The notes below the pieces were generated by a model. That model was not told the origin of the DNA, did not search any database, and saw only the letters and a program-made list of their open reading frames with translations. Shown here in pieces: positions 1 to 10,629 of a DNA stretch of 64,000 bases. Within the stretch, counting starts at the first letter, position 1. Each line of letters opens with the position of its first letter. The DNA lies in contig JACKQL020000033.1 of assembly GCA_018296165.2 (NCBI GenBank), positions 496,001-560,000 of the forward strand, read 5' to 3'. The DNA is from Termitomyces sp. T153 (taxonomy: Eukaryota > Basidiomycota > Agaricomycetes > Agaricales > Lyophyllaceae). Made by a program: the position numbers and the translations under genes.

Positions 1-657
1 ATATTGCAGCCAGAGATCCCACACAATGTACTCAGCTTCATTGATGACATTAGTGCTAAAGGACCCAAGGACTGGAAGATCATTAATGGTAGACCTGCCA
101 AGCACCCTGCTAACTCAAACATTTGCTTAGCACTATGGGAGTTCTTTGAATTTCTTAACAGAGTTCTCTAGCAAATGAAGTATTGCAGTGGCACCTTCTC
201 TGGTCACAAGCTTGTTTTAGGTGCTCCAACCTTCAAAATCCTTGGCCATGTTTGCACTCCTAGCAATTGTATCCCTGATAAAAGCCACTTAGCCCTGATC
301 AAGCACTGGGGTCCTTGCAAGTTGCTATTAGAAGTCAGAGCCTTTCTGGGTATTGTCAAGAATTTCACTCACCATGCCAACAGCTTAATGAAACTCACTC
401 ACATTGGCATCCCTTTCAAGTTTGGCCCAGACCAAATAAATGCTCAGCAGGACCTTGTTAGAGCTTTACAAGACACTAAGCCCCTAGTTCCCATTGACTA
501 TGAATTGCCTGACCCCATCATCTTAGCAGTTGACACTTCATATATCACTGTTGGTTACTACCTATGCCAGTGCACTAGCAACAACCACAAAGAACACTGC
601 TACAACTGCTTTGGGTTGATTTCACTTAACAACAGAGAAGCCAGATTCAGTCAGCCC
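1..657 (+). pseudogene. Family-A Ty3/gypsy pol: end of RT and RNase H (left piece)
   Basis: The frame at the window start reads the end of a reverse transcriptase palm (ILQPEIPHNVLSFIDD...), with FIDD in place of the usual YxDD box, then a stop near 170, then a connection and RNase H region (MKYCSGTFSGHK at 175, EVRAFLG, ILAVDTSYITVGYYLCQC, REARFSQP). The closest relative in the window is at 60840-61370, which has the same FIDD box and the same order. The frame stops exactly where a family-B LTR begins at 658 and resumes at 11623 (NLELYGHYQAL...), so this is the left half of one interrupted element. Its gag, protease and 5' LTR lie outside the window. Non-functional because of stops and the insertion. 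Confidence 0.85.
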
Positions 658-1682
658 TGTCAGGTTCTGCTGATAACAGGGACTCAGCTACACTGGAAAA
701 TCCTTATTAGGTGGACGCAATGTCCTGCACTTGTAACCTAGCATTCTGGAGGTGTTGTGGAGTGGAGAGACTTGCAAGGAGAAGCTAAGGGAAGTGGTCC
801 AAGCAAGTCCAGAGTGGTCCAGGGAAGTCTGAGACCAAGTATATTAATGTTGGCTTGAGCAGGCATCAGGAACAAGTTTGTTAGCATGTAAATAGAGTGC
901 AGGGTAAACAGAGGCTTTGCTAGGGTCAGGGGCAGAGCCAGAGTTTGATGGGGGATCAAGTAAGACTTGATGGGTTCAGGGCCAAGCAAAGAGCGAGGTC
1001 CAGAGTTGTCATAAGAATGTTTGGAGTTTGTAGCATGTGTGCAGAGTTTGTACTGATGTCAGAGATAAAAGGAACTTAGAGAAACAAAGGGAATATAGAC
1101 AGTCAAGGCAAGACAGGATGAGGCAAGACAAGACAGAGAAAAAGATAGATTTGAGACTAAAAACAGAAACAGAAACAGAACAAAACACAAGATATAGTAA
1201 ACCAGTAAATGCAATATTAAGACTAGAGTACAAAGAGCTACTCTACAACTTATATACTGACTACTAGACAGCTCTGAAGAACAGTGGGCATGGCAGTGGG
1301 GCTTAACAGAGCTGCGTGGAGTTGATGGGTATCAAGTATGATCAAGGGGTGGGCTGTGGTAATATTCTGATGGGATCATTTGGGGATGCAGGCCACTCTG
1401 AGGTTGTTGTGATACTCTGGAACAGGTCAGATGAACCAGAGTAGTGAGTCAGAGGTGTATGACAGGGTCAGGAACAGTGGGGGAAGGTTCCTGGGGCTCA
1501 GGGAAAGTGTTGATGGCTGTGGAGAAGGCATCAAAGTTGGTCCGGGGGCCATCAGGATTTACCAGGGAAGTGTCAGAGTTACCCAGAGTGGGCATGGAGG
1601 GTGGGTGAGGGTTGGAGGAGTTTGGCAGGGTATTGGAAAGGACCACATATGATATCAGGGGTCCAGGAGGTGGGTTATGACA
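658..1682 (-). repeat. 3' LTR of element B (1025 bp)
   Basis: Begins TGTCAGGTTCTGC and ends TATGACA on the plus strand. It is collinear with 10630-11622, with the solo LTR 40459-41514 and, in opposite orientation, with LTRs of B'. Read on the minus strand it carries TATATAAG (near 1249-1256), and 32 nt farther on a 12-mer (1213-1224) that pairs with the element's internal primer site except for one C-to-T change. Confidence 0.9.
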
Positions 1683-1700
1683 TTACCCCCCCCCTTTAGC
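1683..1700 (-). other. Polypurine tract of element B
   Basis: On the minus strand a run of A and G (nine consecutive G, seen as C on the plus strand) directly abuts the 3' LTR. This is the expected plus-strand primer position of an LTR retrotransposon. Confidence 0.75.
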
Positions 1701-1739
1701 ATCGAGACCCTCAAGATGTGGGGTGCAGTTTGAGGATTG

Positions 1740-3511
1740 GCAGGGCATGAGAATCAAAGCTGAGTAATATTGATCAAACTGCAGCAAGCAGCGGCAGTGT
1801 GGGGAATGAAGTCAAAGCATGGCTGCTGCTCACTAGGAGGTGCTTTTCAAGTCATAAAAAGGGGTCAGACATACACCAGAGTTCCTCAATTCTTTGCCAT
1901 GTTGTCCTCAGCTTACTCCCCAACATTGTCAGTGCAGTCCCTAGCAAAGTCAGCATCTCCTGCCCCCTCCTCCTTGGGGGAGTCCAAATCTCATCATGGC
2001 TGTCAATGTGTCAAGGCCATGTATTGTAGTTGTGAGTTCTAGTCATCTTCAGGCAGATTATGGTGGTTCCGGAGGTGTTGCGGGTGGCCTAGGCAGACAT
2101 GATCCCTGAGAGGTTTGCAGAGGTGGTGGAGTGGGCGTGAGGTCCCCTGATCCTAGAATGATGTCAAGCGGAAGCTCTGGTGAGTTTGTAGCATTATTTG
2201 TGGGGTTCAGAGCTGATCTGATGTCTTCAGTGTGCCCTCTGTACTTGCCATGGTGAGCACTGCAAATTTGAGGAACCAGTGCCAGGTTCCTGCTGAGACA
2301 CCTTGGTGTGCATGCCATGTCACTTGAAACACAAAATATATCTGATTTTGCTGAGTTGGCACATGGTCTGCATGGTAGAGGAGCAGAATTGAGATGTGGA
2401 GTGGGTGGTGGGGTAGTTGCTCAAGAGTTGTAAGGGGAGGGTTTCAGGTCAGGGTTCAGGGGTGGAGCATAGAGGTAGTGCAGGGCAGTCAATGAAGGTG
2501 GGACTCCTATGGGGCAGGTGGAGGGAGGGGGCCCTCTCAGCACATGACAAGGGGAAACAGAGGGCATTCCCTTCTCTAGAGGCAGGGCCCAGCAAATGGC
2601 CATGTGGAAAAGAGTCAATGATGGGCCCTCTGGGGCCACATGTTTACTCCCTCACATTGGGGGTTCTAATGGAGGGGGCTGGTAGGGACCCTGTCCCCTC
2701 TCCCATCATCGCCAAGACATTTTGGCAGTGGTGGGCAGAGGCATTGTCTTGGCTGCTGGTGTTGCACAAGGAGGAGGTCTGGAGGATTGCAGAGGACCAC
2801 AATGGGGTTCAGCAGGAGCATGACGAGGCATGAAGGGCCAAGAATTGGTGCAGGGGGAGCTGGAGGGGGCTACACAGACAATTACAGAGGGGTTGCTGGA
2901 GGTGCAAGGGCTGCGCAAATAGCTGGCACAGTTGGAGGCACAGGTGGAGCAGATAGCAGAAGTAGGGCAAGGGGCTGCAGAGGTGGAGGGGGTTAGGGCA
3001 GAGGCAGGGAGGTGGCACAAGGAGTGGTTGGCCAATGAAGCAGCCTCTGGATGCCAGGGAATAATGTGTAAGTTCACTCCTCTTCCCCCATTTTGTTCCA
3101 CTAATACTGAGCCCTTTAGACTGGGTCCAACAGCACTGCATCCTTCTCAATGGGGCATCAGCTGCTTATGCTTTAATGCAGGATGGGATGGCACAGATGC
3201 TAGGGGAGCTTTTGCTGGAGTTGGAGCAGGGTTCCAGGCAGATGGGGCAGTTGTTGGTGGAGCATTGGTGGAGAAGTGCAGTGGATCCCAGAGTGTGGTA
3301 GGAGGTGGCAACCAATGTGGGGGAGCCATTGCTGGGGCAGCCAGAGGTCCTCATCATCATTGTCATGCAGTTGGAGGTGGATATAGTCAGGGGTGGGGTG
3401 CAGAGGATCCTAGAGGAGGAGGAGGAGTTGGGGGGTTTTTTAGACCTTGAGTTCTTGCTATTCTGCACTTACTCTTGTTACATAACTGTAGTTGTAGCTT
3501 GTCCATACTGA
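1740..3511 (+). pseudogene. Antisense ORF of family B (charged, coiled-coil-like), copy in element B
   Basis: This stretch lies between the chromodomain and the 3' LTR of element B but reads on the opposite strand. Open segments at 1770-2042, 2417-2833, 2932-3450 and 3305-3511 show GRWREGALSAHDKGKQRA, EAGPSKWP, HKEEVWRIAEDHN and later Glu/Leu-rich text (LGELLLELEQG, MQLEVDIV, RILEEEEEL) suggestive of coiled coil. The same segments in the same order occur antisense in B' (51613-50600, minus; upstream part 58065-57433), including HDKGKQRA, so the frame is conserved between two decayed copies. Several stops interrupt it. Function unknown; I do not recognise a catalytic domain. Confidence 0.6.
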
Positions 3512-3699
3512 TTATTTTGCATTTCTGCTGAGTGTGAGACATTTTAGATAGAGTGAGGGGAGAGTAAGTAAAAACACATAGGAGGGTACTCATAGAAGTT
3601 GAATCCTGAATAAATCCAGAAGCAAGGGTTGTTTCCACTAATGCCATCTGCGTTTGCTAGTCCCAGGGGTTCCAGGGCTTGGTGTTTTGTTGTCAATAG

Positions 3700-3870
3700 A
3701 AGTCCTAGAGCTTGTTAGGGGCCCCATCAAGGTTTTTTTAAGGTTCCCAAGTGTTGTCTTCAGGTCCATAGCCCTTCCAGTGGACTAAGTACTGCAGTCA
3801 GCCATGGACCATGTAGGAGTTGAGGATTTGGTCCACCTTGTAGTGATACTCATCCTTGACTTTGACAGAG
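3700..3870 (-). pseudogene. Element B chromodomain
   Basis: Minus-strand text [17 protein letters not shown], a stop, then LQYLVHWKGYGPEDNTWEP is a canonical chromodomain core (W-K-G-Y...NTWEP). Chromoviruses carry it at the C-terminus of integrase, where it is thought to direct insertion to marked chromatin. A stop sits inside it and another follows WEP. Confidence 0.85.
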
Positions 3871-3975
3871 AGTGGTTGACTGGAACATTGTCCAGGAAAA
3901 GGGTCCGGAGTATGTTTCTTGAGGAGGTGAACATGGAATACTGGGTGGAGGCCCTTCAAACCTGGGAGTAGGTTG

Positions 3976-4127
3976 AGCTCATAGGCATGCATGGAGACCT
4001 TCTGGAGGACCTTGAAGGGACCAAAACATTTGTGATCCCAGAGGTAGGTCAAGCTCATAGGCATGCATGGAGACCTTCCAGAGGACCTTGAAGGGACCAA
4101 AACATTTGTGATCAAGCTTCATGGAGG
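3976..4127 (-). repeat. 76-bp tandem duplication inside element B integrase C-terminus
   Basis: Two adjacent copies start at 3976 and 4052 (shared text agctcataggcatgcatgg). The second copy repeats the encoded [19 protein letters not shown] region in a shifted frame because 76 is not a multiple of three. B' lacks it, so it arose in this copy. Confidence 0.85.
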
Positions 4128-4239
4128 GCCTCTAGGTCTTGAGATTTTGTCAGTTGAGCCAGACCAAGGTGCCAGGGGGCCAGTGAGGGGTTGGTTCACG
4201 TTGGGCATTGGCATGCTTGGAATAAGCTCAATTTGCAGT

Positions 4240-5260
4240 GTTAATTTCATCCTGAGGAGCTGGTGAAGGGATCAGAGGTCCTTGGTGACTTTGTGGATGA
4301 CATAGAAAGGAATATCTTTGAGGGATAGTGTGAACTAGGAGTTATAGCCCTTGTTGGTGTAGAATGGGAAAGCTCTAGTGGTGGAGTGAGGTGTATTGTT
4401 GTAGGTAAACTTGGCAAGGAGGAGTTCTGTGTGCCAGTCATTCTGTAAATAGTTAGCGTAGAGGCAGAGATACTATTCCAATGTCTGGTTTACTCATTCT
4501 GTTTGTTTGTCAGTCTTCAGATGGTAGGCAGTAGAGAGATTGGTTTTGATTTCAAGCACCTTGCATAGCAATTGCCAAAAAACAAGATATGAATAGGGGT
4601 CTGCAGTCAGAGATGATGTCATTTGAGAGTCTGTGCTTTGAGAATATGTGTTCAAGGAATAGTTTTGCAAACTCTGGAGCATTGTTAGTGGTGTGGCAGG
4701 GGATGAAGAGGGCTTGCTTGGTGAGGTGGCAGACAATGATGAGGATTGCATCGAAACCTTCAGAGTCAGGGAGTTCAACAATATAATCCATCAATATTGA
4801 GGATCAGGGACATCAGCCAATGGAGAGGGGCTTCAACAATCTGTGGGGGCAGTGGCAGGGTACCTTGGCCCAGAGACAAGGTTTGCAGGCCCTTATGTAT
4901 TGCATGATGTCCTTCTTCATTCCTGGCCAAAAGTAAGTCTGAGAGATGAGCTGAAGGGTCTTACAAATTCCTGGGTGTCCCTGGAGCTTGTGGTCATGGT
5001 GTTGCCAGAGTATGTCAAGGCAAACAGACTTGTGGTCTGGAGCATAAATTTGTCCACTTTGGAGCAGGAGGCAGTGGTCTGGAGACAGTGTGAAAGGGTT
5101 TTCAGCACTTGACTTGTTGGCAGAGTTGTTGCAGAGGTCATGCTGGGTGAAGAAGGAGTCTGGGAGCACATTTCTGATTTGGTGGAGGATTCCTTCTTCA
5201 TTTAAAATCAGCATAGCATGTAGATGTTTGGAGGGGATTACCACTTAATGGTTGAATGTG
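4240..5260 (-). pseudogene. Element B integrase
   Basis: Minus-strand frames give the zinc-binding HHCC region (HHDHKLQGHPGICKTLQLIS...YFWPGMKKDIMQYIRACKPC) and the DDE core: D in LMDYIVELPDSEGF and D in IISDCRPLF. The third acidic residue region has decayed to a stop-containing segment. Stops occur after SIG and in the core. Cuts and joins retrotransposon DNA in the intact family; here dead. Confidence 0.82.
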
Positions 5261-5379
5261 TTCCATTTGGCTTCAAATGACTTTTTTGGATACAAATCAG
5301 ACCTTTGAATGAGGGCATTGGGCTTTGTGCCAAGTTGTCTGGGGTGGTAGTGGATGGTGAAGTTGTACTCCAAGAGGGT

Positions 5380-6645
5380 TTTGAATCATTGAGCTTGGCA
5401 GTGGCTGAGTTGCTTTGTGGTCATGAAGTATTGCAGATTGTTGTGGTCAGAGTAGACTTGGATGCAGTGCAGGGACTCCTCAAGGTAGGCCCACCACTGG
5501 CAGAAGGCTTTGATGATTGCAAGGAGTTCCTTGTCATAGATATCATAGTTGAGCTCTGCAGAGATTATTGAATGGGTGTAGAAGGCAATGGGGTGGAGAT
5601 CCTTGCTTTTGGAGTCTGACTGGGAGAGCATTCCGGCAATGGTGTAGTCAGAGGCATTGCATTCAAGTATGATTGGTGGGGAGGGGTTGAAATGGCAGAG
5701 GACCAGAGCAGAGATGAATGCCTTCTTCAGGAGGAGGAAGACACTTTGGCACTTGCTGTCCCAATTCCAAGGGGCATTCTTCTGCATGAGTTGGTCGAGG
5801 GATTTGGTGATTCTGGAGTAGTTGTTGATGAAATGGCAATAAAAGTTAGCAAACTCCAGAAATGACTGTACCTCCTTGATGTTCTGCAGCAGGGGCCAGT
5901 TGAGTATTGCGTTGACTTTGGTAGGATCCATGCACATGCCATCAGGAGTAATGATAACTCTGAGGTATTCAACCTCTGTTGTGTAGAAGGAACATTTCTC
6001 AGATTTGGCATGAAGATGATACTCCCAGAGTCATTCCAAGACATGGCAGATGTGCTCTGGATGCTCCACCAGTAAATTTGAGTAGATCAGTATGTTGTCC
6101 AGATATACAATAATGAAAATGTTGTTCATGTTATGGAAGATGTTGTTCATGAAGTACTGGAAAGTTGCGGGGGAGTTAGTCATTCCAAAGGGCATTACGA
6201 GGTACTCAAAGAGGCCATAGTGGGTGTGAAAGGCAGTCTTCCATTCATGTCCTGGAGTGATGCGGACATTGTTGTAGCCAAAGTGGAGGTTTATCTTTGT
6301 ATAGATCTTGGCACTGCAGAGACAATCAACAAGATCCCCAATCAGGGGGAGGGGATACCGGTTCTTTTTGGTGACTTTGTTGAGTCCCCAATAATCCACA
6401 CAGAGTCAGAGTGACCCATCCTTCTTCTTGGTGAACAAGACTGGAGTGCCAGCAGTGGAGATCAATAGGCATATGAAACCCTTGCTGAGCATGTCATTAA
6501 GGTATTCCTTCAGGGTCCAGAGCTCAATTTTGGACATGTTGTAGATTTTGCCAAATAGGGGTGAGGCACCCTCTTCAAGATCGATCTTGTGGTCATAGGA
6601 GCAGTGCAGGGGAAGTTCTTTGGCACTCTCTTCAGAGAACACATC
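5380..6645 (-). pseudogene. Element B reverse transcriptase and RNase H
   Basis: RT motifs in order: ADVFSEESAKELP, KKKDGSL followed by a TGA where the family has Arg (CGA), [58 protein letters not shown], and the catalytic box YLDN (YLDD in an intact enzyme), then YLRVIITPDG. RNase H follows (ILECNASDYTIAGMLSQ, DKELLAIIKAF, VYSDHNNLQYF). The Arg-to-Trp, Cys, His and stop changes all fit CpG transitions. Inactive. Confidence 0.88.
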
Positions 6646-7049
6646 AGCAAATTTATGATACTCTAGGGGAACTACTTTGAATAGGATCTGTTTTTCTGTT
6701 TTGCTCTCCAGTGCGGCAATTTCTGTGTGGAGGTGCTCCTTGAGTAGGGCTGGTGTGACTTTCAGCTGGAAGGCAGGGGTGCCATCTTATAGAAGGCATG
6801 CAAAGGGGACAGTGCCAATAATTTTAATGTTGAGGCTTCTGGAGTTGATGGGAGTGGATGGCAGGGCAATAGCAGTCAAGTCCGGGGTAGTGGCAGAGTT
6901 GGTTGGAGGAGTCAAGCATTGCTGGCCAGAGTACCACAGGCCTTTGTATCGATTCTGAGGTATGTTGGAAGGCAGCTATTGTAATTTGATCAAGGGTGAC
7001 TGAGGTGGAGTTGTGCTTTCTTCACTGTCAGGGTCGCTGTCAGAGGTTG

Positions 7050-7920
7050 AGGGGCTCTAGATTACTCTGGAAGTGCTGGCACCAGGGTTGGAGATGTCAG
7101 AGTCCAAGATAGACTGGAGGCAGAGGGGGATGGCAGCTGCTAAACTTGCTTTAGGGCCAGGGAATTGTATAGTGAGGTTCTTCCAGTTGATGTTGGGGTT
7201 GATGTCTTGCAGCCATGGAAGTCCAAGCACTATTGGAGTCAACAGGGGTAGTTGGATGATGAGGAGCTGGGCCTGAAACTGCAGGTCATTGTTGAGGGTG
7301 AGGGTGTTGTTGTGGTATTGAGTGATTCCTGTTGTGGCAGGGCTTCCATCAAAGAGTTGAAGTTCAAGAGGTTTGTTGAGGTCATTGGGTCAGAGGTCAA
7401 GTTGACTGCTGATGAAGGTACTGGAGGTGCTACAGTTGATGAGGGTGGGGAGTACCTTGGGCAAGCCATCAAGTCAAACATTGATGACAAACAACCATGT
7501 GGATCTGGAGCAGAGCTGTGGAAGAGTCCAGGAATAGTTGATCATGATTTCAGAGTTCTTGGAGGAGGGTGAGACATTAAAGGATATCAGTCTGGAGTCA
7601 GTGGAGTTGTCCCAGTCAAGGCAGAGAGTGAGGCTAGGCCAGTCAACATGGGAGTTAGTGGAGCAGAGCCATGAGAATCCTAAAATGATGGGGGTGGAGG
7701 GGTGTAGTTTTGTGATGAGCAGCCCGAGTCCTTGTTGTTGTCCATTGGCAAAGGTTATGGTCATTTCCAGGCAGTGTGTGATGTCTCTGGCAGAATTGGG
7801 GTCACTATTGAAGAGCTTGAGAGGGATCAGAGCAGGGAGGCATTGGAGGAGGTGGGAGGCAAGCACTGCCAGGGATTCATCAATGAAGTTATCCATGGTG
7901 CTACTGTCAACTAGAGTGGA
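7050..7920 (-). pseudogene. Element B tandem aspartic protease (retropepsin-like) domains
   Basis: Two related blocks follow each other on the minus strand. The first (7896 downward) reads MDNFIDESLAVL...HPSTPIILGFSWL with DSS where the active site should be DSG. The second (about 7470 downward) reads LINCSTSSTFISS...LLTPIVLGLPWLQDINPNINW, with the Asp-Ser-Gly triad decayed to NCS. B' shows the same pair with DSG visible in both, so the duplication belongs to the family. Processes gag-pol in intact elements. Confidence 0.78.
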
Positions 7921-8179
7921 GATGGAGTTGTTGGAGAAGGAGAGAGTGGTGCAGAGGAGAAGGGTAGTGGAGGAGTGAGAGGGGAGGTGTGCTGGGAGGT
8001 TGTCCAGGGTGAGTACTGTTGTGCAGAGAAGTGTGGCCTGGGTAGAGAAGATGTTGGGGTCTGGTCTGCAGTCTAATGCGTCTTCAAGACCTGAACTGCC
8101 ACCTTGTTTTCCATAAACTGGTAATCACAGTCTTCTCTGTCAATCATCCAGACAGCACATCCCATCACCTGTCATTTAG

Positions 8180-10629
8180 GACAACTGTGAATAAAGTGTC
8201 CCTACTCACCACATAGGATGCATATGCTCTCTTTCCACTGCTTCTCCTGTGTTTCCTCCAGTATGTCAATCCACAGCCTATCCCAGATCTTGCTTGTACA
8301 TAGAGCTTCTTGATCATTGGTGGAGTCCAAAATGTCATCATAGTTATTGAGGTCAGTGTCTAGGGGCTCTGGGATCTCATGGAGGTTAGTGGCATTGAGC
8401 TGGGCAGGTGGGCATTGCTCCAGAGGTTGATTGGTGCTGGTAGTTCCTCAGCCCAGTAGAAAATGGGGTGTGGGGTTGGCAGGGTTGGCAGGGATTGAGG
8501 ATTGAATGCCATTGGTTCCTCCAGCCTGCCAGTTGGCATTACTGGAGGTGTTCCAAGAGGTCTAGGGTGCCATGTTTTTGCTGTGATCTTCCCAGTAATG
8601 TTGGTCAACCTGAGTAACAAGTGCCTTGTACCCATTATAGGTGGTTTGCTTGGAGGCAAGGCAAAGAACATCCTTGATCCATTGAGGCAGGGCGCAATGG
8701 AGGGCAAATCAGAGTGCATTGTAGTTCCAACCAGTCTTGTAGGCTTCTTGTTCAAATTTTACAATAAAGGTTGTGAAGTGTTTGTTGTTGCACATTTGAA
8801 GGTTGAATAGATTCTCCTCCACCTCTGCTATAGTGTTAAAGACACCAAACTTACTCAAGAATTCCTGGGTGAAAGCAAGCCAATTGGAGAGTACAGGGTT
8901 GTTGGGATCAAACTGGAGTAGCATAGTGTAGTGATTGAAGGCAATACCCTGTAAATATGACACAGTGAAGGCTACTCATGAGCTCTCAAGCTGGAAGGTA
9001 ATGGGCTTAGCTTGGAACATAGTCAGACACTGAGTTAGGAAGATTTGCCACTTCCAGGAGTTGTGGCCAGTGAAAGGCTTAGGCTTCTAAATGTCAAGTT
9101 TTCCTTTCTGAGCCAGTGCATCATAGGTATCATCCTGTGGATTTTGAGTCTGGAGCGGGGGTCCAGTGTTGTAGTAGTAGTAATAGTTGTTTCCATTTCT
9201 GCACTGGGGGGGAAGTTGTCCATAGCCAGGCCCCATCCTCTAGGTGGCCTGCCATTGGGAGGTCTGCTGCCAGGGTTTTGACCCACATTGCTTGGGGGAG
9301 GCCCAGGGGCCCATTGAGGGGGAGTCCTTCAGGAGTGAGGGGTCCAAAGTAATTAGCATCAGTGGGAGGGTTGGGCATCAGAACAGGTGGAGGGTGAGGA
9401 GGGTTAGCAAGGAAAGAGGGTTAGAGTGGCCTGGGACCTGTAGGCTGCCTTGGAGGAGTGGGGACATTCTGGTGGGGTGGAGGCATGTTGATATGGGGGG
9501 CATGGAGGTCGAAGTGGAGAGGTCTGTCCCATGGAGAGCCATTGCATAGAGTGGGCTCATCAGCAGGGTTGCCAGGCTTGTTGATGTAGGAAAGAGTCTG
9601 ATTATTGTCATCAATGTGCAGGGGCGGCTGCTGGGAGCGGGGTTCAGGGGCAGCAGGCTAGTCTCATGTTTGAAAGGTGCTAGGAATGGAGTTGGCCTGG
9701 AAACAAGTAGAGAGGGCCAAAGTGTGGGCAGCAAGTTGGTTGAACAATCCCCCCATGGGGTTGAGGTTGCTCAAGATGCTGGAGACCATGTTGAGTTCTT
9801 TCTGCTGGCAGGGAATAGGAGGTGGGGCTTTGCTTTGTATTCCAATGGGCTCCTCACATTGCACATGGAAGGAGCAGGAAGGGTCCAGTGAATCTTTGAA
9901 GGGGTGGGGGTTTGGACTGGTGTGAATTTCTTCAACCAATGTGTGGAGCTTGTTCCATAAATTAGCATCAATGCTCAGGGTGCCTTGTGTAGTTTCTGGG
10001 AGGTTCCCTTGCAGGTAGTGCTTGTGGAAGCTGAGGAGTCAGTCTGCCCAAACTTCTGGAGTGGTGGAGGCATTGGGGTAGCCTAGATTGATGAGGAAGG
10101 TGCAGGCGCATCTTGCAAACTCCATGGGAGAGAGATGGAGGAAGTGGAGGACCTTGTCACACTGTTGGACATAGAATTCAACTCTTTGCTGTCTAGGGGA
10201 GGAGGGAACTTGAGTGGATGATGGCAGACAAGGGAGGGAATAATTATCTGAATGCTCCAGAGGGGCTAAGGCTGCAGCAAGGACTGGATATGTGTAGTAG
10301 TGGGCAGGAGGAAAGTAAGCAGGGTTGGAGGGCACTGTGGAGTATCCTCTGAGTTACATGTGGGGGATTGTTACTATTGGCATGGAATGTTGGGGGGCAG
10401 TACCAGCCTGGAGGGATTCCCTGGCTGATGGAGGGTGCATAGAATGCCTGGTTGGGGTCAGGAGTCTAGTGGTGGGGAATGTACTGATCTGCAGGGGGTT
10501 CTGGGTAGAATGGAGTGTAAGGATTTTCAGGCACTGGCCAACCATAGATGTCAGTTAGGTAGCCAGCAGGGTTGTACACAGAGTTATACACAGACATCAA
10601 AAATGGGGTAAGGGGGAGTCTTGATATTA
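8180..10629 (-). pseudogene. Element B gag
   Basis: Begins just inside the 5' LTR with PDIISRLPLTPF...YLTDIYGWPVPENPY, a Pro/Tyr-rich N-terminus. Then come the capsid-like part (GIAFNHYTMLLQFDPNNPVLSNWLAFTQEFLSKFG, 8963 downward) and a zinc knuckle near 8230 (CILCGE-stop-GHFIHSC, CX2CX4HX4C pattern with a stop inside). Broken by many stops and frame changes. Aligns segment by segment with B' gag at 43464-45990. Confidence 0.8.
10617..10629 (-). other. Element B primer site, complementary to its own LTR (self-priming type)
   Basis: Directly inside the 5' LTR the sense strand reads TAATATCAAGACT. There is no TGG-starting tRNA-type site. The 12 nt AATATCAAGACT occur on the plus strand inside the 5' LTR at 11185-11196, so the sense transcript would contain the exact complement. 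That complement starts 32 nt after TATATAAG (11228-11221, minus). Known Tf1-type elements prime from the 5' end of their own RNA in this way; that mechanism is inferred here. Confidence 0.7.
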
